33,088 bases of DNA from the NCBI GenBank assembly GCA_030630005.1, contig DAOVNY010000005.1, forward strand, positions 1-33,088. Direction: 5' to 3'. Below, piece by piece: positions 20,107 through 32,526 of the stretch. Origin of the DNA: Bacteroidales bacterium (GTDB lineage: Bacteria > Bacteroidota > Bacteroidia > Bacteroidales > JAIORY01). Made by a program: the position numbers and the translations under genes. Every line of letters begins with the position of its first letter. Positions within the stretch are counted from its first letter, which is position 1. The notes below the pieces were generated by a model. That model ran no database searches. It was not told the origin of the DNA and saw only the letters and a program-made list of their open reading frames with translations.

Positions 20107-20553
20107 TTAAATTTTTGTTGCAATTCCGCCTTTAGCTTCAATAGCACTTTGTGCAGTTGCAGAAAAAGCATGTGCTTTTACTTCCAATTTAGCTTTTAAT
20201 TTCCCACGACCTAATATTTTAATTAAGTCTTTTTTTGATGCAAGACCATTTGCGATCAATGTATCAATATCAATTGTGGTTAATTTTTTTTCTTCAGACA
20301 GTTTTTGAATAACGTCAAGGTTTATTCCTCTGAATTCTTTTCTAAAAGGATTTCTAAATCCACCTTTAGGAACTCTTCTGAACAATGGCATTTGTCCGCC
20401 TTCAAAACCAATTTTACGACTGTATCCTGATCTTGATTGAGCACCTTTATGTCCTCTGGTTGCAGTATCACCGTAGCCAGAACCTTCACCTCTTGCAATA
20501 CGTCTGCGTTTTTTTATTGAACCTTTAGCCGGTTTAAGATTACTTAAATCCAT
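20107..20553 (-). CDS. rplO: 50S ribosomal protein L15
   Basis: [39 protein letters not shown]. Confidence 0.98.
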   Translation of the reverse strand: MDLSNLKPAKGSIKKRRRIARGEGSGYGDTATRGHKGAQSRSGYSRKIGFEGGQMPLFRRVPKGGFRNPFRKEFRGINLDVIQKLSEEKKLTTIDIDTLIANGLASKKDLIKILGRGKLKAKLEVKAHAFSATAQSAIEAKGGIATKI

Positions 20554-20577
20554 CTTATATAAATATTTTCTTAAAAA

Positions 20578-20757
20578 TTAAACTTCTTCTACTTTAAGTA
20601 AATGTATTACTTTATTAATCATTCCTTCAATTTGTGGAGTTGCTTCAACTTCCAAAGTATGATGAAGCCTTTTAAAACCCAAGGCTTGAAGTGTTCTTTT
20701 CTGACGCTTCGGTTTATCAATTCCACTTTTTATCTGGGTTATTCTAAGTTTTTTCAT
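20578..20757 (-). CDS. rpmD: 50S ribosomal protein L30 (absent from the supplied ORF track)
   Basis: Hand translation MKKLRITQIKSGIDKPKRQKRTLQALGFKRLHHTLEVEATPQIEGMINKVIHLLKVEEV* (59 aa) between rpsE and rplO. Confidence 0.97.
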   Translation of the reverse strand: MKKLRITQIKSGIDKPKRQKRTLQALGFKRLHHTLEVEATPQIEGMINKVIHLLKVEEV

Positions 20758-20829
20758 TCTTATAATACTTTTTCTTAATTTTAATTTATCCTTTTAATAA
20801 AGAATATCCATTTTCATGAAACAAAAGGA

Positions 20830-21348
20830 TTAACCATTAAATACTTCATTAAGACTAATTCCTCTTAATTGTGCAATTGCATAAGGATCTCTCATTTTTG
20901 TCAAAGCATCTATTGTTGCTTTTACAACACTATGAGGATTTGATGATCCTTTTGACTTAGCCAATACATCTTTTACTCCGACACTTTCTAAAACAGCACG
21001 CATTGCACCACCGGCAATTACTCCGGTTCCTGGAGCAGCAGGTTTAATAAAAACCCTTGCACCACTAAATGTTCCAATTTGTTCGTGTGGTAAAGTTCCT
21101 TTAAGTACAGGCACTTTGATAAGGTTTTTCTTAGCATCATCAATACCTTTAGCAATTGCAGCAGTAACTTCCTTTGCTTTTCCAAGTCCGTGACCAACAA
21201 CACCATTTTCGTTACCTACAACAACAATTGCTGAGAAACTAAATGTTCGTCCACCTTTGGTAACCTTTGTAACCCTTTGAATGCCAACCAATCTATCTTT
21301 AAATTCGATGTCGCTGGATTTTACTTTTTTTACATTTACGTTTGACAT
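20830..21348 (-). CDS. rpsE: 30S ribosomal protein S5
   Basis: [46 protein letters not shown]. Confidence 0.99.
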   Translation of the reverse strand: MSNVNVKKVKSSDIEFKDRLVGIQRVTKVTKGGRTFSFSAIVVVGNENGVVGHGLGKAKEVTAAIAKGIDDAKKNLIKVPVLKGTLPHEQIGTFSGARVFIKPAAPGTGVIAGGAMRAVLESVGVKDVLAKSKGSSNPHSVVKATIDALTKMRDPYAIAQLRGISLNEVFNG

Positions 21349-21354
21349 AATTTC

Positions 21355-21717
21355 TTATAATTTAAGTCCTCCTTCTCTGGCTGCTTCAGCAAGAGATTTT
21401 ATTCTACCATGATATAAATAACCACTTCTGTCAAAAACAACAGTTTCAATGTTTTGTTCTTTTGCCTTTTCAGCAATAATTGCACCAACTAATTTAGCCT
21501 GTTCAATTTTATTAGTTTTCTTTTCTACAATTCCTTTTTCTTTTGAAGAAGCTGAAACCAAAGTTTTTCCATTTACATCATCAATTATCTGAGCATAGAT
21601 TTGCTTATTGCTTCTAAAAACAGATAGTCTTGGTTTTTCAGGAGTACCAGTAACATTTTTTCTGATTCTTTGTCTAATCCTAAATCTTCTATATGTTTTT
21701 TTATTTTTTATTATCAT
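21355..21717 (-). CDS. rplR: 50S ribosomal protein L18
   Basis: [61 protein letters not shown]. Confidence 0.99.
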   Translation of the reverse strand: MIIKNKKTYRRFRIRQRIRKNVTGTPEKPRLSVFRSNKQIYAQIIDDVNGKTLVSASSKEKGIVEKKTNKIEQAKLVGAIIAEKAKEQNIETVVFDRSGYLYHGRIKSLAEAAREGGLKL

Positions 21718-21757
21718 TTTTTAGGAATTTTAAGCCCCTACAGGCTGATTATTAATT

Positions 21758-22312
21758 TTATTCAGCAGCAGCTTTTCCTGCTTTTTTCCTGATATATTCA
21801 CCTTGATATCTAATTCCTTTTCCTTTGTAAGGTTCAGGTTTTCTAAGAGAACGAATCTTAGCAGCAACCTGTCCAATTAATTGTTTATCGTGTGAAGTAA
21901 GAATAATCAATGGATTTTTACCTCTTTCTGTTACAGTTTCTATTTTAACTTCATCGGGTAAAACCATAAAGATACTATGAGAGTATCCAATTAAAAGTTC
22001 AAGTACTTGTCCTTTTGCATTGGCTTTATATCCAACTCCAACTATCTCTTGTACAATTTTATAACCTTCAGATACTCCTGTAACCATATTCTGTATCAAG
22101 GCTCTGCTAAGTCCATGTAACGCACGATGATTTTTCTGTTCTGTTTTTCTTTCAACAATAATCTGATTATCTTCCACTTTTGCAGAGATTACAGGATCAA
22201 TAGATTGTTGAAGTTCTCCTAATTTTCCTTTTACCGTAATAACATTCTTTGCAGATATTTCAATCTGAACTCCATCTGGAATATTAATCGGTGCTTTTCC
22301 TATTCTTGACAT
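21758..22312 (-). CDS. rplF: 50S ribosomal protein L6
   Basis: MSRIGKAPINIPDGV; VAAKIRSLRKPEPYKGKGIRYQGEYIRKKAGK. Confidence 0.99.
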   Translation of the reverse strand: MSRIGKAPINIPDGVQIEISAKNVITVKGKLGELQQSIDPVISAKVEDNQIIVERKTEQKNHRALHGLSRALIQNMVTGVSEGYKIVQEIVGVGYKANAKGQVLELLIGYSHSIFMVLPDEVKIETVTERGKNPLIILTSHDKQLIGQVAAKIRSLRKPEPYKGKGIRYQGEYIRKKAGKAAAE

Positions 22313-22330
22313 ATTACAAGTTCTTTTCTA

Positions 22331-22729
22331 TTATTGAACGTAACAAATTACTTCTCCACCAACTTTCATTTTTCTGGCTTCTTTATCAGTTATAACACCA
22401 GCTGACGTTGACATTACTGCTATTCCAAGTCCATTAAGAACACGTGGAAGTTCATTAGCTCCAACGTATAATCTCAGTCCTGGTTTACTAGCTCTATCTA
22501 TCTTTGTAATGGCAGATAATTTAGTTACAGGATGATATTTCAAAGCAATTTTAATAATTCCTTGCTTAGAATCATCTTCAAATTTATAATTTAAGATATA
22601 ACCTTTTTGAAAAAGGATTTTAGTAATTTCTTTTTTAAGGTTGGAAGCCGGTATCTCAACCACTCTGTGGTTAGCCATTATTCCATTCCTTATTCTTGTT
22701 AAGTAATCTGAAATCGGATCAGTAAGCAT
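22331..22729 (-). CDS. rpsH: 30S ribosomal protein S8
   Basis: [62 protein letters not shown]. Confidence 0.99.
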   Translation of the reverse strand: MLTDPISDYLTRIRNGIMANHRVVEIPASNLKKEITKILFQKGYILNYKFEDDSKQGIIKIALKYHPVTKLSAITKIDRASKPGLRLYVGANELPRVLNGLGIAVMSTSAGVITDKEARKMKVGGEVICYVQ

Positions 22730-22756
22730 TTTTCTATCTGTTTAAATTATTTCTAT

Positions 22757-23026
22757 CTACCAACTAGCTTTTCTTATACCAGGAATTAATCCATTTAAAG
22801 CCATTTCTCTAAAATTAATACGCGATATTCCAAATTGGCGCATATAACCTTTTGGTCTTCCGGTTAATTTACATCTGTTATGTAATCGTACCGGAGAAGC
22901 ATTTTTTGGTATTCTTTGTAATGCTTCATAATCACCTTCAGCTAATAATTTAGCTCTTTTATCAGCATATTTTGCAACGAGTTTTGCTCTTTTGACTTCT
23001 CTTGCTTTCATTGACTCTTTAGCCAT
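22757..23026 (-). CDS. rpsN: 30S ribosomal protein S14 (long, zinc-ribbon-less form)
   Basis: [24 protein letters not shown]...[43 protein letters not shown]. Confidence 0.99.
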   Translation of the reverse strand: MAKESMKAREVKRAKLVAKYADKRAKLLAEGDYEALQRIPKNASPVRLHNRCKLTGRPKGYMRQFGISRINFREMALNGLIPGIRKASW

Positions 23027-23031
23027 AATAT

Positions 23032-23589
23032 CTATTTTTTCTGATTTTTAAAAGGTAAACCAAATTCTTTTAACAACTCTAAACATTCTTTATCTGTTTT
23101 TGCAGTTGTTACGAAAGTGATATTCATACCATTAATCTTAAGTATTTTATCAATAACTAATTCAGGGAAAATAATCTGTTCAGTAATTCCGAATGTATAA
23201 TTACCTCTACCATCGAAACCTTTATCGTTAATACCCTGAAAGTCACGAATACGTGGAATTGCTACCGCAATAAGTCTTTCGAGAAAGTCGAACATTTTTT
23301 CACCTCTAAGTGTAACTTTAACGCCAATAGGCATTCCCTTACGTAACTTAAAATTAGAAATATCTTTTTTAGACTTTGTAATAACCGGTTTTTGACCTGT
23401 GATCAATGTCATTTCCTCAACACTTGTATCGAGAATTTTTTTATCTACAATTGCATCACCAACACCCTGGTTAATTGAAATTTTCAACAACTTAGGCACT
23501 TCCATCGAATTTTTATATTCAAATTTCTTTGTTAAAGCCGGAACTACATCTTTGTAGTATTTTTTATGTAAACTTGGTGTATAATTCAT
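23032..23589 (-). CDS. rplE: 50S ribosomal protein L5
   Basis: [38 protein letters not shown]-like segment; [15 protein letters not shown]. Confidence 0.99.
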   Translation of the reverse strand: MNYTPSLHKKYYKDVVPALTKKFEYKNSMEVPKLLKISINQGVGDAIVDKKILDTSVEEMTLITGQKPVITKSKKDISNFKLRKGMPIGVKVTLRGEKMFDFLERLIAVAIPRIRDFQGINDKGFDGRGNYTFGITEQIIFPELVIDKILKINGMNITFVTTAKTDKECLELLKEFGLPFKNQKK

Positions 23590-23912
23590 TATTTAATTAC
23601 CTCCCCAGATTTTTTTGAATACCGTACTGAGCTATTTTTCTTTTCATCAATTTTTCGTCCAATTCTGGTAGCTTTACCTGAAGAATCAACAATCATAAGA
23701 TTTGAAATATGAATTGAAGATTCTTTTTTAATAATACCACCTTTTGGGTTTTCGGCGTTTGGTTTAGTATGTTTAGATATAATATTTACACCTTCAACAA
23801 TAGCCCTGCTTTTAGCAATATTTACAAAAAGCACTCTACCTTGCTGTCCTTTCGATTCGCCGGTAATCGCTATCACAGTATCGCCTTTTTTAATATTTAA
23901 TTTCTTTTGCAT
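23589..23912 (-). CDS. rplX: 50S ribosomal protein L24
   Basis: [48 protein letters not shown]. Confidence 0.98.
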   Translation of the reverse strand: MQKKLNIKKGDTVIAITGESKGQQGRVLFVNIAKSRAIVEGVNIISKHTKPNAENPKGGIIKKESSIHISNLMIVDSSGKATRIGRKIDEKKNSSVRYSKKSGEVIK

Positions 23913-23935
23913 GATATTTTGTTTATTATATGCGA

Positions 23936-24304
23936 TTATAATACTTCGGGTGCTAACGAAACGATTTTCATAAAATTATGATCACGTAATTCTCTGGCAA
24001 CAGGGCCAAATATACGAGTTCCAATCATTTCACCACCTTCATTTAATATTACAACTGCATTATCATCGAAACGAATGTAAGACCCATCGTTTCTTCTTAT
24101 TTCTTTTTTTGTTCTTACAACTACAGCTTTTGAAACTGTGCCTTTTTTGATGTTACCGGAAGGTAAAGCTTTTTTCACAGTAACAGTAATCTGATCTCCA
24201 ATTGAAGCATATCTCTTTTTTGTGCCACCGAGTACTCTTATACAAAGTACTTCTTTTGCTCCACTGTTATCAGCTACAGCTAATCTTGATTCTTGTTGTA
24301 CCAT
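23936..24304 (-). CDS. rplN: 50S ribosomal protein L14
   Basis: [59 protein letters not shown]. Confidence 0.99.
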   Translation of the reverse strand: MVQQESRLAVADNSGAKEVLCIRVLGGTKKRYASIGDQITVTVKKALPSGNIKKGTVSKAVVVRTKKEIRRNDGSYIRFDDNAVVILNEGGEMIGTRIFGPVARELRDHNFMKIVSLAPEVL

Positions 24305-24306
24305 AA

Positions 24307-24561
24307 TTATTTAGCTCTTTCTATTATTTCAACTAATCTCCAGCATTTATTTTTACTCAGAGGTCTGGTTTCCATGATACGAACCATGTCACCAATATTA
24401 CATTCATTTTTTTCGTCGTGAGCAGAAAATCTGGATGTTTTCTTTACAAATTTTCCATAAATAGGATGTTTTACTTTCCTTTCTATTTCCACAACAATAG
24501 ATTTTTCCATTTTGTCACTGATTACAAGACCTGTTTTTTCTTTTCTTAAACTTCTTTCCAT
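24307..24561 (-). CDS. rpsQ: 30S ribosomal protein S17
   Basis: [53 protein letters not shown]. Confidence 0.98.
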   Translation of the reverse strand: MERSLRKEKTGLVISDKMEKSIVVEIERKVKHPIYGKFVKKTSRFSAHDEKNECNIGDMVRIMETRPLSKNKCWRLVEIIERAK

Positions 24562-24566
24562 TTTTC

Positions 24567-24788
24567 TTACTTATTAGTTTCTTTTTCAGAAAGGTTATTT
24601 TCCAACTCTCTTTTTCTAAGCTCAGTTTTTAATCTGGCAACAGTTCTTCTGTATTCTTTAATAATATTCGGATTTTCTAAAGGAGAAACGGCATGATTAA
24701 GTTTAAGCTTAGTTAGCTGTTTTTCCTCTTCTTCTAATCTTTCTTTCATCTCAATTGTTGAGAGTTCTTTAATAACTACTTGTTCCAT
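24567..24788 (-). CDS. rpmC: 50S ribosomal protein L29
   Basis: [55 protein letters not shown]; syntenic position. Confidence 0.96.
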   Translation of the reverse strand: MEQVVIKELSTIEMKERLEEEEKQLTKLKLNHAVSPLENPNIIKEYRRTVARLKTELRKRELENNLSEKETNK

Positions 24789-24803
24789 CGTTAATATGTT
24801 TGA

Positions 24804-25223
24804 CTATTCAGTATAATCTCTACGTAAAATAAATTTTGTTTTTACCGGAAGTTTTTGAGCAGCAAGTCTCAAAGCTTCTTTTGCAATATCCAAAGGGACT
24901 CCGTCTGCTTCAAAAAGGATTCTTCCCGGAGATACTCTCGCTACAAAATATTCAGGAGCACCTTTACCTTTTCCCATACGAACTTCGGCAGGTTTTTTTG
25001 AAACAGGTTTATCAGGAAATATTCTGATCCAGATTTGCCCTTCACGCTTCATATGACGTGTAACTGCCTGACGGGCAGCTTCTATTTGCCTACCTGTAAG
25101 CCAGTGTTCCTCTAATGTTTTAATGCCAAAAGAACCGAATGCAAGTTGATGCCCGCGTTGGGAATTTCCTTTCATCTTGCCTTTTTGCATTTTCCTAAAT
25201 TTTGTCTTTCTTGGCTGTAACAT
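24804..25223 (-). CDS. rplP: 50S ribosomal protein L16
   Basis: [62 protein letters not shown]. Confidence 0.99.
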   Translation of the reverse strand: MLQPRKTKFRKMQKGKMKGNSQRGHQLAFGSFGIKTLEEHWLTGRQIEAARQAVTRHMKREGQIWIRIFPDKPVSKKPAEVRMGKGKGAPEYFVARVSPGRILFEADGVPLDIAKEALRLAAQKLPVKTKFILRRDYTE

Positions 25224-25258
25224 TACTTTATATATAATATGTTAATGCAAAATATTTA

Positions 25259-25969
25259 TTATCTTCTTTTACGTTGATGACCTTTTCTCTGAACACCACC
25301 GTGTTTTGATTTTTCAGTTGAAATAGCCGGCACCAGCTCCGGTTTGCCATAAATTTCACCTTTACAAATCCAAACTTTAATTCCAATCCTACCATAAGTA
25401 GTATGAGCTTCAACCAGTGCATAATCAATATCAGCACGCAATGTATGTAATGGTGTTCTTCCTTCTTTATATTGCTCGGTACGAGCCATTTCAGCACCAC
25501 CAACTCTACCTGAAATCAAAACCTTAATTCCTTCTGCTCCAACTCTCATGGTTGAAGAGATAGCAGTTTTGATAGCTCTACGGAATGATATTCTTCCTTC
25601 AATCTGTCTTGCTATTGTATTTGCAACAATTACTGCATCAAGTTCAGGTCGTTTAATTTCAGAAATATTTATCTGAATTCCTTTTTGGGTTAGCTTTTTA
25701 AGCTCTTCCTTTAATTTATCAACCTCAGAACCACCTTTTCCTATAATAATTCCCGGTCTTGCAGTATAAATAGTAATTGTTACAAGCTTAAGTGTACGCT
25801 CAATTATAATCTTAGAGATACCGGCTTTAGCTAATCTTGCATGCAAGTATTTGCGAATTTTGTCGTCTTCAACAAGCTTATCTGCAAAATTTGAACCACC
25901 GTACCAATGAGAACTCCATCCTTTGATGATTCCTAATCTAAGACCTATTGGATTTGCTTTTTGTCCCAT
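25259..25969 (-). CDS. rpsC: 30S ribosomal protein S3
   Basis: [41 protein letters not shown]. Confidence 0.99.
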   Translation of the reverse strand: MGQKANPIGLRLGIIKGWSSHWYGGSNFADKLVEDDKIRKYLHARLAKAGISKIIIERTLKLVTITIYTARPGIIIGKGGSEVDKLKEELKKLTQKGIQINISEIKRPELDAVIVANTIARQIEGRISFRRAIKTAISSTMRVGAEGIKVLISGRVGGAEMARTEQYKEGRTPLHTLRADIDYALVEAHTTYGRIGIKVWICKGEIYGKPELVPAISTEKSKHGGVQRKGHQRKRR

Positions 25970-25994
25970 TAAATTTTATATTAATTTCATTTAA

Positions 25995-26402
25995 TTAATT
26001 TTCTATTTCTGTTCTGCTGTCAACAACTAATGTAACATGGTTTGAACGCTTTCTAATTCTATGAGCTCTTCCCTGGGGTGCAGGGCGAATTCTTTTTAAT
26101 TGTCTGGCACTATCAACCATAATTTCTTTAACAAACAAATTGCTTTCTTCTATTCTCGAACCTTCATTTTTTGCTTGCCAGTTAGATATAGCAGAGAGTA
26201 GGAGTTTATATAATCTTCCTGCAGCTTCCTGAGGAGAATGTTTTAGAATATGTAATGCTTTTTCAACATCAACTCCTCTTATCAATCCTGCAACTAATCT
26301 CATTTTACGAGGGGAAGTAGGACAGTTATTCAGCCTGGCAAAACACTTATTCTTTTTTGCTTCGTTTATTTTTTCTGCGCTTATGCGTTTTCTTGCTCCC
26401 AT
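25995..26402 (-). CDS. rplV: 50S ribosomal protein L22
   Basis: [56 protein letters not shown]. Confidence 0.99.
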   Translation of the reverse strand: MGARKRISAEKINEAKKNKCFARLNNCPTSPRKMRLVAGLIRGVDVEKALHILKHSPQEAAGRLYKLLLSAISNWQAKNEGSRIEESNLFVKEIMVDSARQLKRIRPAPQGRAHRIRKRSNHVTLVVDSRTEIEN

Positions 26403-26408
26403 TGTATG

Positions 26409-26681
26409 TTATTTTTTACCTTTTTTTCCTGCATGTCCTCTGAAAATTCGTGTAGGTGCAAATTCACCTAATTTGTGTCCTACCATATTTTCAGTAATAT
26501 AAACAGGAACAAATTTATTTCCGTTATGAACCGCAATTGTTTGTCCAACAAAATCCGGAGATATCATAGAACTTCTTGACCAAGTTTTAACAACTGTTTT
26601 CTTTTTTGAATCAATAAGTCCCAAAACTTTCTTTTCCAGTTTGTAATGAATATATGGACCTTTTTTTAGCGAACGACTCAT
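26409..26681 (-). CDS. rpsS: 30S ribosomal protein S19
   Basis: [65 protein letters not shown]. Confidence 0.99.
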   Translation of the reverse strand: MSRSLKKGPYIHYKLEKKVLGLIDSKKKTVVKTWSRSSMISPDFVGQTIAVHNGNKFVPVYITENMVGHKLGEFAPTRIFRGHAGKKGKK

Positions 26682-26705
26682 TTTATTTATTTTTTATTAA
26701 ATGAT

Positions 26706-27530
26706 CTACTTTTTCTTTCTTTCAATTATATACTTATTGGTAGATTTCTTCTTAGCTCTGGTTTTGTAACCTTTAGCCGGCAATCCTTTTCTTGATCTTG
26801 GATGACCACCTGACGCACGTCCTTCACCACCACCCATTGGATGATCAACAGGATTCATAGCAACACCTCTGGTTCTTGGTCTTCTTCCGAGCCACCTGCT
26901 TCTACCGGCTTTTCCGGAAACTTCTTGTCCATGATCAATATTTGAAACTATACCAATTGTAGCTTTACAAGTTTGCAATATCATTCTTGTTTCGCCTGAA
27001 GGTAATTTAATGATAGCAAATTTCCCTTCTCTTGACATAAGTTGTGCAAAAGATCCGGCACTTCTTGCCATTTTACCACCTTGACCGGGGCGTAACTCAA
27101 TATTGTGAATAATTGTACCAAAAGGTATTTCACCAAGGTAAAGTGAATTTCCTAATTCAGGTGCTACCCCTTTTCCGGAAATTACTTTTTGTCCTACTTC
27201 TAATCCATTGGGCGCTATAATATAACGTTTCTCACCATCAGAATAAAAAAGCAGGGCAATACGAGCTGATCTGTTGGGATCATATTCTACAGTTTTAACT
27301 GTAGCCGGAATACCTTCTTTTTCCCTTTTGAAGTCAATTACTCTGTACTTCTTTTTATGACCACCACCCATATATCTCATGGTCATTTTTCCTTCGTTAT
27401 TTCTACCACCGGTTCTTTTGATTGGAGCTAAAAGGCTCTTTTCAGGTTTAGAAGCGGTAATATCATCAAATGCACTTATTAATTTAAAGCGCTGACTGGG
27501 TGTTGTCGGTTTATATTTTTTTAAAGCCAT
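26706..27530 (-). CDS. rplB: 50S ribosomal protein L2
   Basis: [59 protein letters not shown]. Confidence 0.99.
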   Translation of the reverse strand: MALKKYKPTTPSQRFKLISAFDDITASKPEKSLLAPIKRTGGRNNEGKMTMRYMGGGHKKKYRVIDFKREKEGIPATVKTVEYDPNRSARIALLFYSDGEKRYIIAPNGLEVGQKVISGKGVAPELGNSLYLGEIPFGTIIHNIELRPGQGGKMARSAGSFAQLMSREGKFAIIKLPSGETRMILQTCKATIGIVSNIDHGQEVSGKAGRSRWLGRRPRTRGVAMNPVDHPMGGGEGRASGGHPRSRKGLPAKGYKTRAKKKSTNKYIIERKKK

Positions 27531-27536
27531 TTTATA

Positions 27537-27827
27537 TTAAATATTGCTGTAAAAATCTATTGTTTCTCCTTCTGCTAATGTTACAATCGCCTTCTTGTAT
27601 GCATTTGTTTTACCAGTGATAAATCCAGCTTTTGTATTTCTTGATTTGGTTTTACCTGAAAAATTCATTGTATTTACAGATTCAACCTCTACGCCGTATA
27701 ATTCATTAACAGCATTTTTAATCTGAATTTTGTTCGCGTTTTTATCCACAATAAATCCATATTGGTTCAGTTTTTCACTGATAGCTGTCATTTTTTCTGT
27801 TATTATCGGCTTATGTATGATACCCAT
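27537..27827 (-). CDS. rplW: 50S ribosomal protein L23
   Basis: IIHKPIITEKMTAISEKLNQYGFIVDKNANKIQIKNAVNELYGVEVESVNTMNF. Confidence 0.98.
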   Translation of the reverse strand: MGIIHKPIITEKMTAISEKLNQYGFIVDKNANKIQIKNAVNELYGVEVESVNTMNFSGKTKSRNTKAGFITGKTNAYKKAIVTLAEGETIDFYSNI

Positions 27828-27845
27828 TTTTTCTCTATTTAAAAA

Positions 27846-28466
27846 TTATGCAAATAACTTTTCTATCTCTTTTAATGAGTTAACAGGAATTAATAAATTG
27901 TTAGCATGTAAGATATCATAAGTATTTAAACCGGATACCTTTATTACTGATGCATTTTGCAAATTCCTGGATGATAATAATATATTATTATCTTTTTCAA
28001 CTAAAACTAAAAGTGTTCTTTTTTCGTTTAGTTTTAAATTACTCAGCATTTCAGAATAATTTTTTGTTTTCGGAGTTTCAAAATTAAAATCCTCAACAAC
28101 TATTATATCTTTTGCTTTATATGTTAAAGCAGATTTGCGAGCTAATTCTTTTAGTTTCTTATTTAATTTAAAATGATAACTACGTGGTTGAGGACCAAAA
28201 GCTCTTCCACCGCCTCTGAAAATAGGAGACTTAATATCACCGGCTCGCGCAGTACCGGTACCTTTCTGACGTTTTATCTTTCTACGGCTACCGGTAATTG
28301 CATTTCTTTCTTTTGTACTATGAGTACCCTGTCGTTGGTTAGCCATATATTGCTTAGTATCAAGATATATAGCATGATCGTTAGGCTCAATTCCAAAGAT
28401 TGAGTTATTCAATTTGACCTTTTTACTTGTCTTTTCTCCGTTAATTTTATATACTACTAACTCCAT
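27846..28466 (-). CDS. rplD: 50S ribosomal protein L4
   Basis: [48 protein letters not shown]. Confidence 0.99.
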   Translation of the reverse strand: MELVVYKINGEKTSKKVKLNNSIFGIEPNDHAIYLDTKQYMANQRQGTHSTKERNAITGSRRKIKRQKGTGTARAGDIKSPIFRGGGRAFGPQPRSYHFKLNKKLKELARKSALTYKAKDIIVVEDFNFETPKTKNYSEMLSNLKLNEKRTLLVLVEKDNNILLSSRNLQNASVIKVSGLNTYDILHANNLLIPVNSLKEIEKLFA

Positions 28467-29086
28467 CGTTCAATTATTATATATGAATTTTTTGGACCGG
28501 GGACTGCACCCTTAACTACTAACAGATTTTTTTCCGGGATGATTTTGATTACCTTAAGATTAATCATTTTTACACGATCACCACCTGTTCTTCCAGCCAT
28601 TCTCATACCTTTAAAAACTCTTGAAGGATATGAAGAAGCTCCTATCGAACCGGGAGCTCTTAACCTGTTATGCTGACCATGAGTTGCATCATTGACACCA
28701 CGGAAATTATATCTTTTTACTACTCCCTGAAATCCTTTTCCTTTTGATATTCCTACAATGTCTAAAAACTCACCTTCAACAAAAATATCTACTGACAACA
28801 CATCACCAAATTTTTTTGTATGACCTTTTTCAAATCTTGAAAATTCTCTTACAATTCTTTTTGGTGTAACACCCGCTTTTGCGAAATGTCCTTTTTCAGC
28901 ATTCGTAGTATGTTTTTCCTTTTTGTCTTCATAGGCAATTTGTATTGCATCGTACCCGTCATTGTCTTTTGTCTTGACTTGAGTAACAACACAAGGACCA
29001 GCTTCGAGAACAGTACAAGGTATATTTTTACCATTCTTGTCGAAAACACTGGTCATCCCTATTTTTTTTCCTATTAATCCTGACAT
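28457..29086 (-). CDS. rplC: 50S ribosomal protein L3
   Basis: [69 protein letters not shown]. Confidence 0.99.
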   Translation of the reverse strand: MSGLIGKKIGMTSVFDKNGKNIPCTVLEAGPCVVTQVKTKDNDGYDAIQIAYEDKKEKHTTNAEKGHFAKAGVTPKRIVREFSRFEKGHTKKFGDVLSVDIFVEGEFLDIVGISKGKGFQGVVKRYNFRGVNDATHGQHNRLRAPGSIGASSYPSRVFKGMRMAGRTGGDRVKMINLKVIKIIPEKNLLVVKGAVPGPKNSYIIIERWS

Positions 29087-29127
29087 TTTTATCTTTATTT
29101 TAAGCCTTTATTCAATCTTTTAATTTA

Positions 29128-29433
29128 TCAGACTTTTATTTCAACTTCAACTCCACTTGGTAATTCCAGCTTCATCAATGCATCTATAGTTTTGCTTGTT
29201 GTGCTGTAAATATCCAAAAGTCTTTTATAAGAACTTAATTGAAATTGTTCTCTGGATTTTTTATTTACAAAAGTCGCTTTATTTACTGTAAATATTCTTT
29301 TATGAGTTGGTAATGGGATTGGTCCGTTTACCACTGCACCAGTTGATTTTACAGTTTTCACGATCTTTTCAGCTGATTTATCAACCAAATTATGATCGAA
29401 TGATTTTAACTTTATTCTAATCCTCTGACTCAC
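29128..29433 (-). CDS. rpsJ: 30S ribosomal protein S10
   Basis: [60 protein letters not shown]. Confidence 0.99.
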   Translation of the reverse strand: MSQRIRIKLKSFDHNLVDKSAEKIVKTVKSTGAVVNGPIPLPTHKRIFTVNKATFVNKKSREQFQLSSYKRLLDIYSTTSKTIDALMKLELPSGVEVEIKV

Positions 29434-29456
29434 GTTTTTATATTTTTATTTATATT

Positions 29457-31562
29457 TTAATAATTTGTAACGTATCCTTTAATTTTAAAAAGCACTTCTT
29501 CAATAATATTTCGAGGTGCTTCGGCATAATGCGAAAACTCAAGATTTGAATTTGCTCTGCCCGAAGTTAATGTTCTCAAACTGGTAACATAGCCAAACAT
29601 CTCAGACAACGGCACTTTACCTTTTACAACCTGTCCATTAAAATCGGCAAAAACATTTTCTAAATGCCCGCGTCTTTTGTTAAGATCGCCACTTACTTCA
29701 CCAACATAATCATCAGGTGTATTGATCTCGATTTTCATTATAGGCTCAAGCAAAACTGAATTTGCTTTTCTACAAGCATTTTTAAAACCTTGCTTAGCTG
29801 CAATTTCAAATGCCAATGCATCTGAATCAACATTATGAAACGAGCCATCAATAAGAGTAACTTTAAGACTTTCAATCGGAAATCCTGCTAATACTCCATT
29901 CATTATTGATTCTCTAAATCCTTTTTCAACAGCCGGTATATATTCTCTTGGAATTCTTCCACCTTTTACCTGATCAACAAATTCCAATCCTTTTTCATCT
30001 CCTTCAACAGGTGAAATTTCAAATGAAATATCAGCAAATTTACCTCTTCCTCCTGTTTGTTTTTTGTATATTTCGCGATGCCTAACAGTATCTTTTATTG
30101 CTTCTTTGTAAGCAACCTGAGGGGTACCCTGATTAACTTCGATACCAAATTCCCTTTTCATCCGGTCAGTTAACACTTCGAGATGAAGTTCGCCCATTCC
30201 ACTAATAATGGTCTGACCGGTTTCTTCGTCAATTCTAACAGTGAAAGTAGGATCTTCTTCAGCAAGTTTATTTAAGGCTAATGCAAATTTTTCAACTTCA
30301 TCCTGTGTTTTAGGCTCAACGGCAATACTAATAACAGGTTCAGGAAAAATAATATTTTCAAGAATAATAGGATGTTTTATATCACAAAGGGTATCACCTG
30401 TACTTATCTTTTTAAATCCTACAGCTACACCAATATCACCCGCAGAAATTTTCTTTAAAGGCTTTCTTTTATTTGCGTGCATCTGTAATATCCTTGAAAT
30501 TCTTTCTTTTTTGCCTGTATTTGCATTAAGAACAATTTTTCCTGCATCCAGCTCACCTGAATAAACACGGAAGTAAGCTATTCTTCCAACAAAAGGATCG
30601 GTAGTTATTTTAAAAGCTAAAGCACTAAATGGTTCATCATTTAGTGCTTTTCTTTCTTCTTCTTTTTCTGTATATGAATTTATTCCTGTAACCGATGGTA
30701 CATCAAGTGGTGATGGCAAAAATGCTGCAATAGCATCAATTAATTTCTGCACTCCTTTATTTTTGAATGAAGAACCGCATAATACCGGAGTAATTCTATT
30801 TTCGAGTGTTGCTTTACGAACTGCTAAAATAATGTCTTCTTCTAATATTGATTCAGGATCTTCAAGGAATTTTTCAAGAAGTATTTCATTTTCTTCGGCA
30901 ACACCTTCAATTAATTTAGTCCTGTATTCTTTAACGGTTTCTAAAACTTCCTCCGGAATTTCAACCTCAAATACTTTAGTACCTTTCGATTCATCATCCC
31001 ATCCATAAGCTTTGTTTTGAATAAGGTCAACTATTCCGCGAAATTCATCTTCAGCACCAATTGGTATTTGAACAGGGATAGGATTTGCTTTAAGTTTTTC
31101 TTTAATTTCATCAAGAACTTTATAAAAATCAGCTCCGGCTCTATCCATTTTATTAATATAACAAATACGAGGTACCTCGTAACGATCTCCCTGTCTCCAT
31201 ACTGTTTCCGATTGCGGCTCAACACCACCAACAGCACAGAAAATCGCAATGGCACCATCAAGCACTCTTAACGATCTTTCAACTTCAACAGTAAAATCAA
31301 CATGACCCGGAGTATCAATTATATTAATTTTATAATCTTGATTATGGTATTTCCACGTAACAGTAGTAGCTGCCGAGGTAATTGTGATGCCTCTTTCCTG
31401 CTCTTGCTCCATCCAGTCCATAGTAGCGGTACCATCGTGAACTTCACCAATTTTATAATTTATACCGGTATAATACAAAATTCGCTCAGTCGTTGTGGTT
31501 TTACCCGCATCGATGTGAGCCATAATGCCAATGTTTCTTGTATGTTGTAAATATTCTGACAT
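29457..31562 (-). CDS. fusA: Elongation factor G
   Basis: [53 protein letters not shown]; 701 aa in str-operon context. Confidence 0.99.
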   Translation of the reverse strand: MSEYLQHTRNIGIMAHIDAGKTTTTERILYYTGINYKIGEVHDGTATMDWMEQEQERGITITSAATTVTWKYHNQDYKINIIDTPGHVDFTVEVERSLRVLDGAIAIFCAVGGVEPQSETVWRQGDRYEVPRICYINKMDRAGADFYKVLDEIKEKLKANPIPVQIPIGAEDEFRGIVDLIQNKAYGWDDESKGTKVFEVEIPEEVLETVKEYRTKLIEGVAEENEILLEKFLEDPESILEEDIILAVRKATLENRITPVLCGSSFKNKGVQKLIDAIAAFLPSPLDVPSVTGINSYTEKEEERKALNDEPFSALAFKITTDPFVGRIAYFRVYSGELDAGKIVLNANTGKKERISRILQMHANKRKPLKKISAGDIGVAVGFKKISTGDTLCDIKHPIILENIIFPEPVISIAVEPKTQDEVEKFALALNKLAEEDPTFTVRIDEETGQTIISGMGELHLEVLTDRMKREFGIEVNQGTPQVAYKEAIKDTVRHREIYKKQTGGRGKFADISFEISPVEGDEKGLEFVDQVKGGRIPREYIPAVEKGFRESIMNGVLAGFPIESLKVTLIDGSFHNVDSDALAFEIAAKQGFKNACRKANSVLLEPIMKIEINTPDDYVGEVSGDLNKRRGHLENVFADFNGQVVKGKVPLSEMFGYVTSLRTLTSGRANSNLEFSHYAEAPRNIIEEVLFKIKGYVTNY
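30619..30650. repeat. Perfect 12-bp inverted repeat with 8-nt loop inside fusA
   Basis: AAAGCACTAAAT-GGTTCATC-ATTTAGTGCTTT read directly. Confidence 0.9.
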
Positions 31563-31603
31563 AAATTTATATATACCTGATATCTCTTTTCTTACTTTAT
31601 TAA

Positions 31604-32071
31604 TTAAAATCTAAAATGAGAAAATGCTTTGTTAGCATCAGCCATTCTATGTGTTTCTTCTTTTCTTTTAAATGCTGAACCTTCTTCTTTATAAGCAGAT
31701 AATATTTCTCCTGCGAGTTTTTCAGCCATTGTTTTTTCGTGACGTTTACGGGCAAATTTGATAAGAGCCTTCATACCAATTGACATCTTTCTTGAAGGTC
31801 TTATCTCTGATGGTATCTGAAATGTTGCACCACCAATTCTTCTACTCTTAACTTCAACTTTTGGGGTTACATTTTCTAATGCTTTTTTCCAAACTTCGAT
31901 ACAATCCTCTTTTGTTTTTTCTGTAACAATATCCATTGCTTTGTAAAAAGCACTAAAAGCAATGCTTTTCTTGCCTGCAAGCATCATATTATTTACAAAC
32001 TTAGTAACCAAAATATCATTATATTTTGGATCGGGAAGAGTAATTCGCTTTTTTGGTTTTGATTTCCTCAT
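31604..32071 (-). CDS. rpsG: 30S ribosomal protein S7
   Basis: [67 protein letters not shown]. Confidence 0.99.
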   Translation of the reverse strand: MRKSKPKKRITLPDPKYNDILVTKFVNNMMLAGKKSIAFSAFYKAMDIVTEKTKEDCIEVWKKALENVTPKVEVKSRRIGGATFQIPSEIRPSRKMSIGMKALIKFARKRHEKTMAEKLAGEILSAYKEEGSAFKRKEETHRMADANKAFSHFRF

Positions 32072-32104
32072 TTTATTATAATTGAGTTATATCTTAAATC
32101 TTTA

Positions 32105-32479
32105 TTATTTCTTAGGTTTTTTGGTACCGTATTTTGATCTTCTTTGCAATCTTCCTTCAACACCTGAAGTATCAAGTGCACCACGAACGATATGATATCT
32201 TACACCAGGAAGGTCTTTTACTCTTCCTCCTCTGATCAATACAATTGAGTGTTCCTGCAAATTATGACCTTCGCCCGGAATGTATGCGTTAACCTCTTTA
32301 CCATTAGTTAATCTAACCCTTGCTACCTTTCTCATTGCTGAGTTAGGTTTTTTAGGTGTTGTGGTATATACCCTTACACAAACGCCCCTTCTTTGCGGAC
32401 ATGAATCCAAAGCACGGGATTTGCTTTTTTCTATTAATTTTTTACGTCCCTTACGAACTAACTGTTGTATTGTAGGCAT
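32105..32479 (-). CDS. rpsL: 30S ribosomal protein S12
   Basis: [60 protein letters not shown]. Confidence 0.99.
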   Translation of the reverse strand: MPTIQQLVRKGRKKLIEKSKSRALDSCPQRRGVCVRVYTTTPKKPNSAMRKVARVRLTNGKEVNAYIPGEGHNLQEHSIVLIRGGRVKDLPGVRYHIVRGALDTSGVEGRLQRRSKYGTKKPKK

Positions 32480-32526
32480 ACTAAGACTTTTAATTAATTT
32501 TTATTCTCCTCAAAAATTTGAGTTTG

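Noticed and set aside
25228-25503. 91-aa minus ORF overlapping rpsC
   Set aside because: Alternate frame within rpsC; the rpsC frame is unambiguously coding.
31166-31181. 16-bp perfect palindrome TACGAGGTACCTCGTA in fusA
   Set aside because: A palindrome of this length is expected about once by chance in a window this size, and it sits in conserved coding sequence ([11 protein letters not shown]).
32105-32479. Possible streptomycin-resistance substitution in S12
   Set aside because: The [10 protein letters not shown] and [11 protein letters not shown] motifs look wild type by eye.
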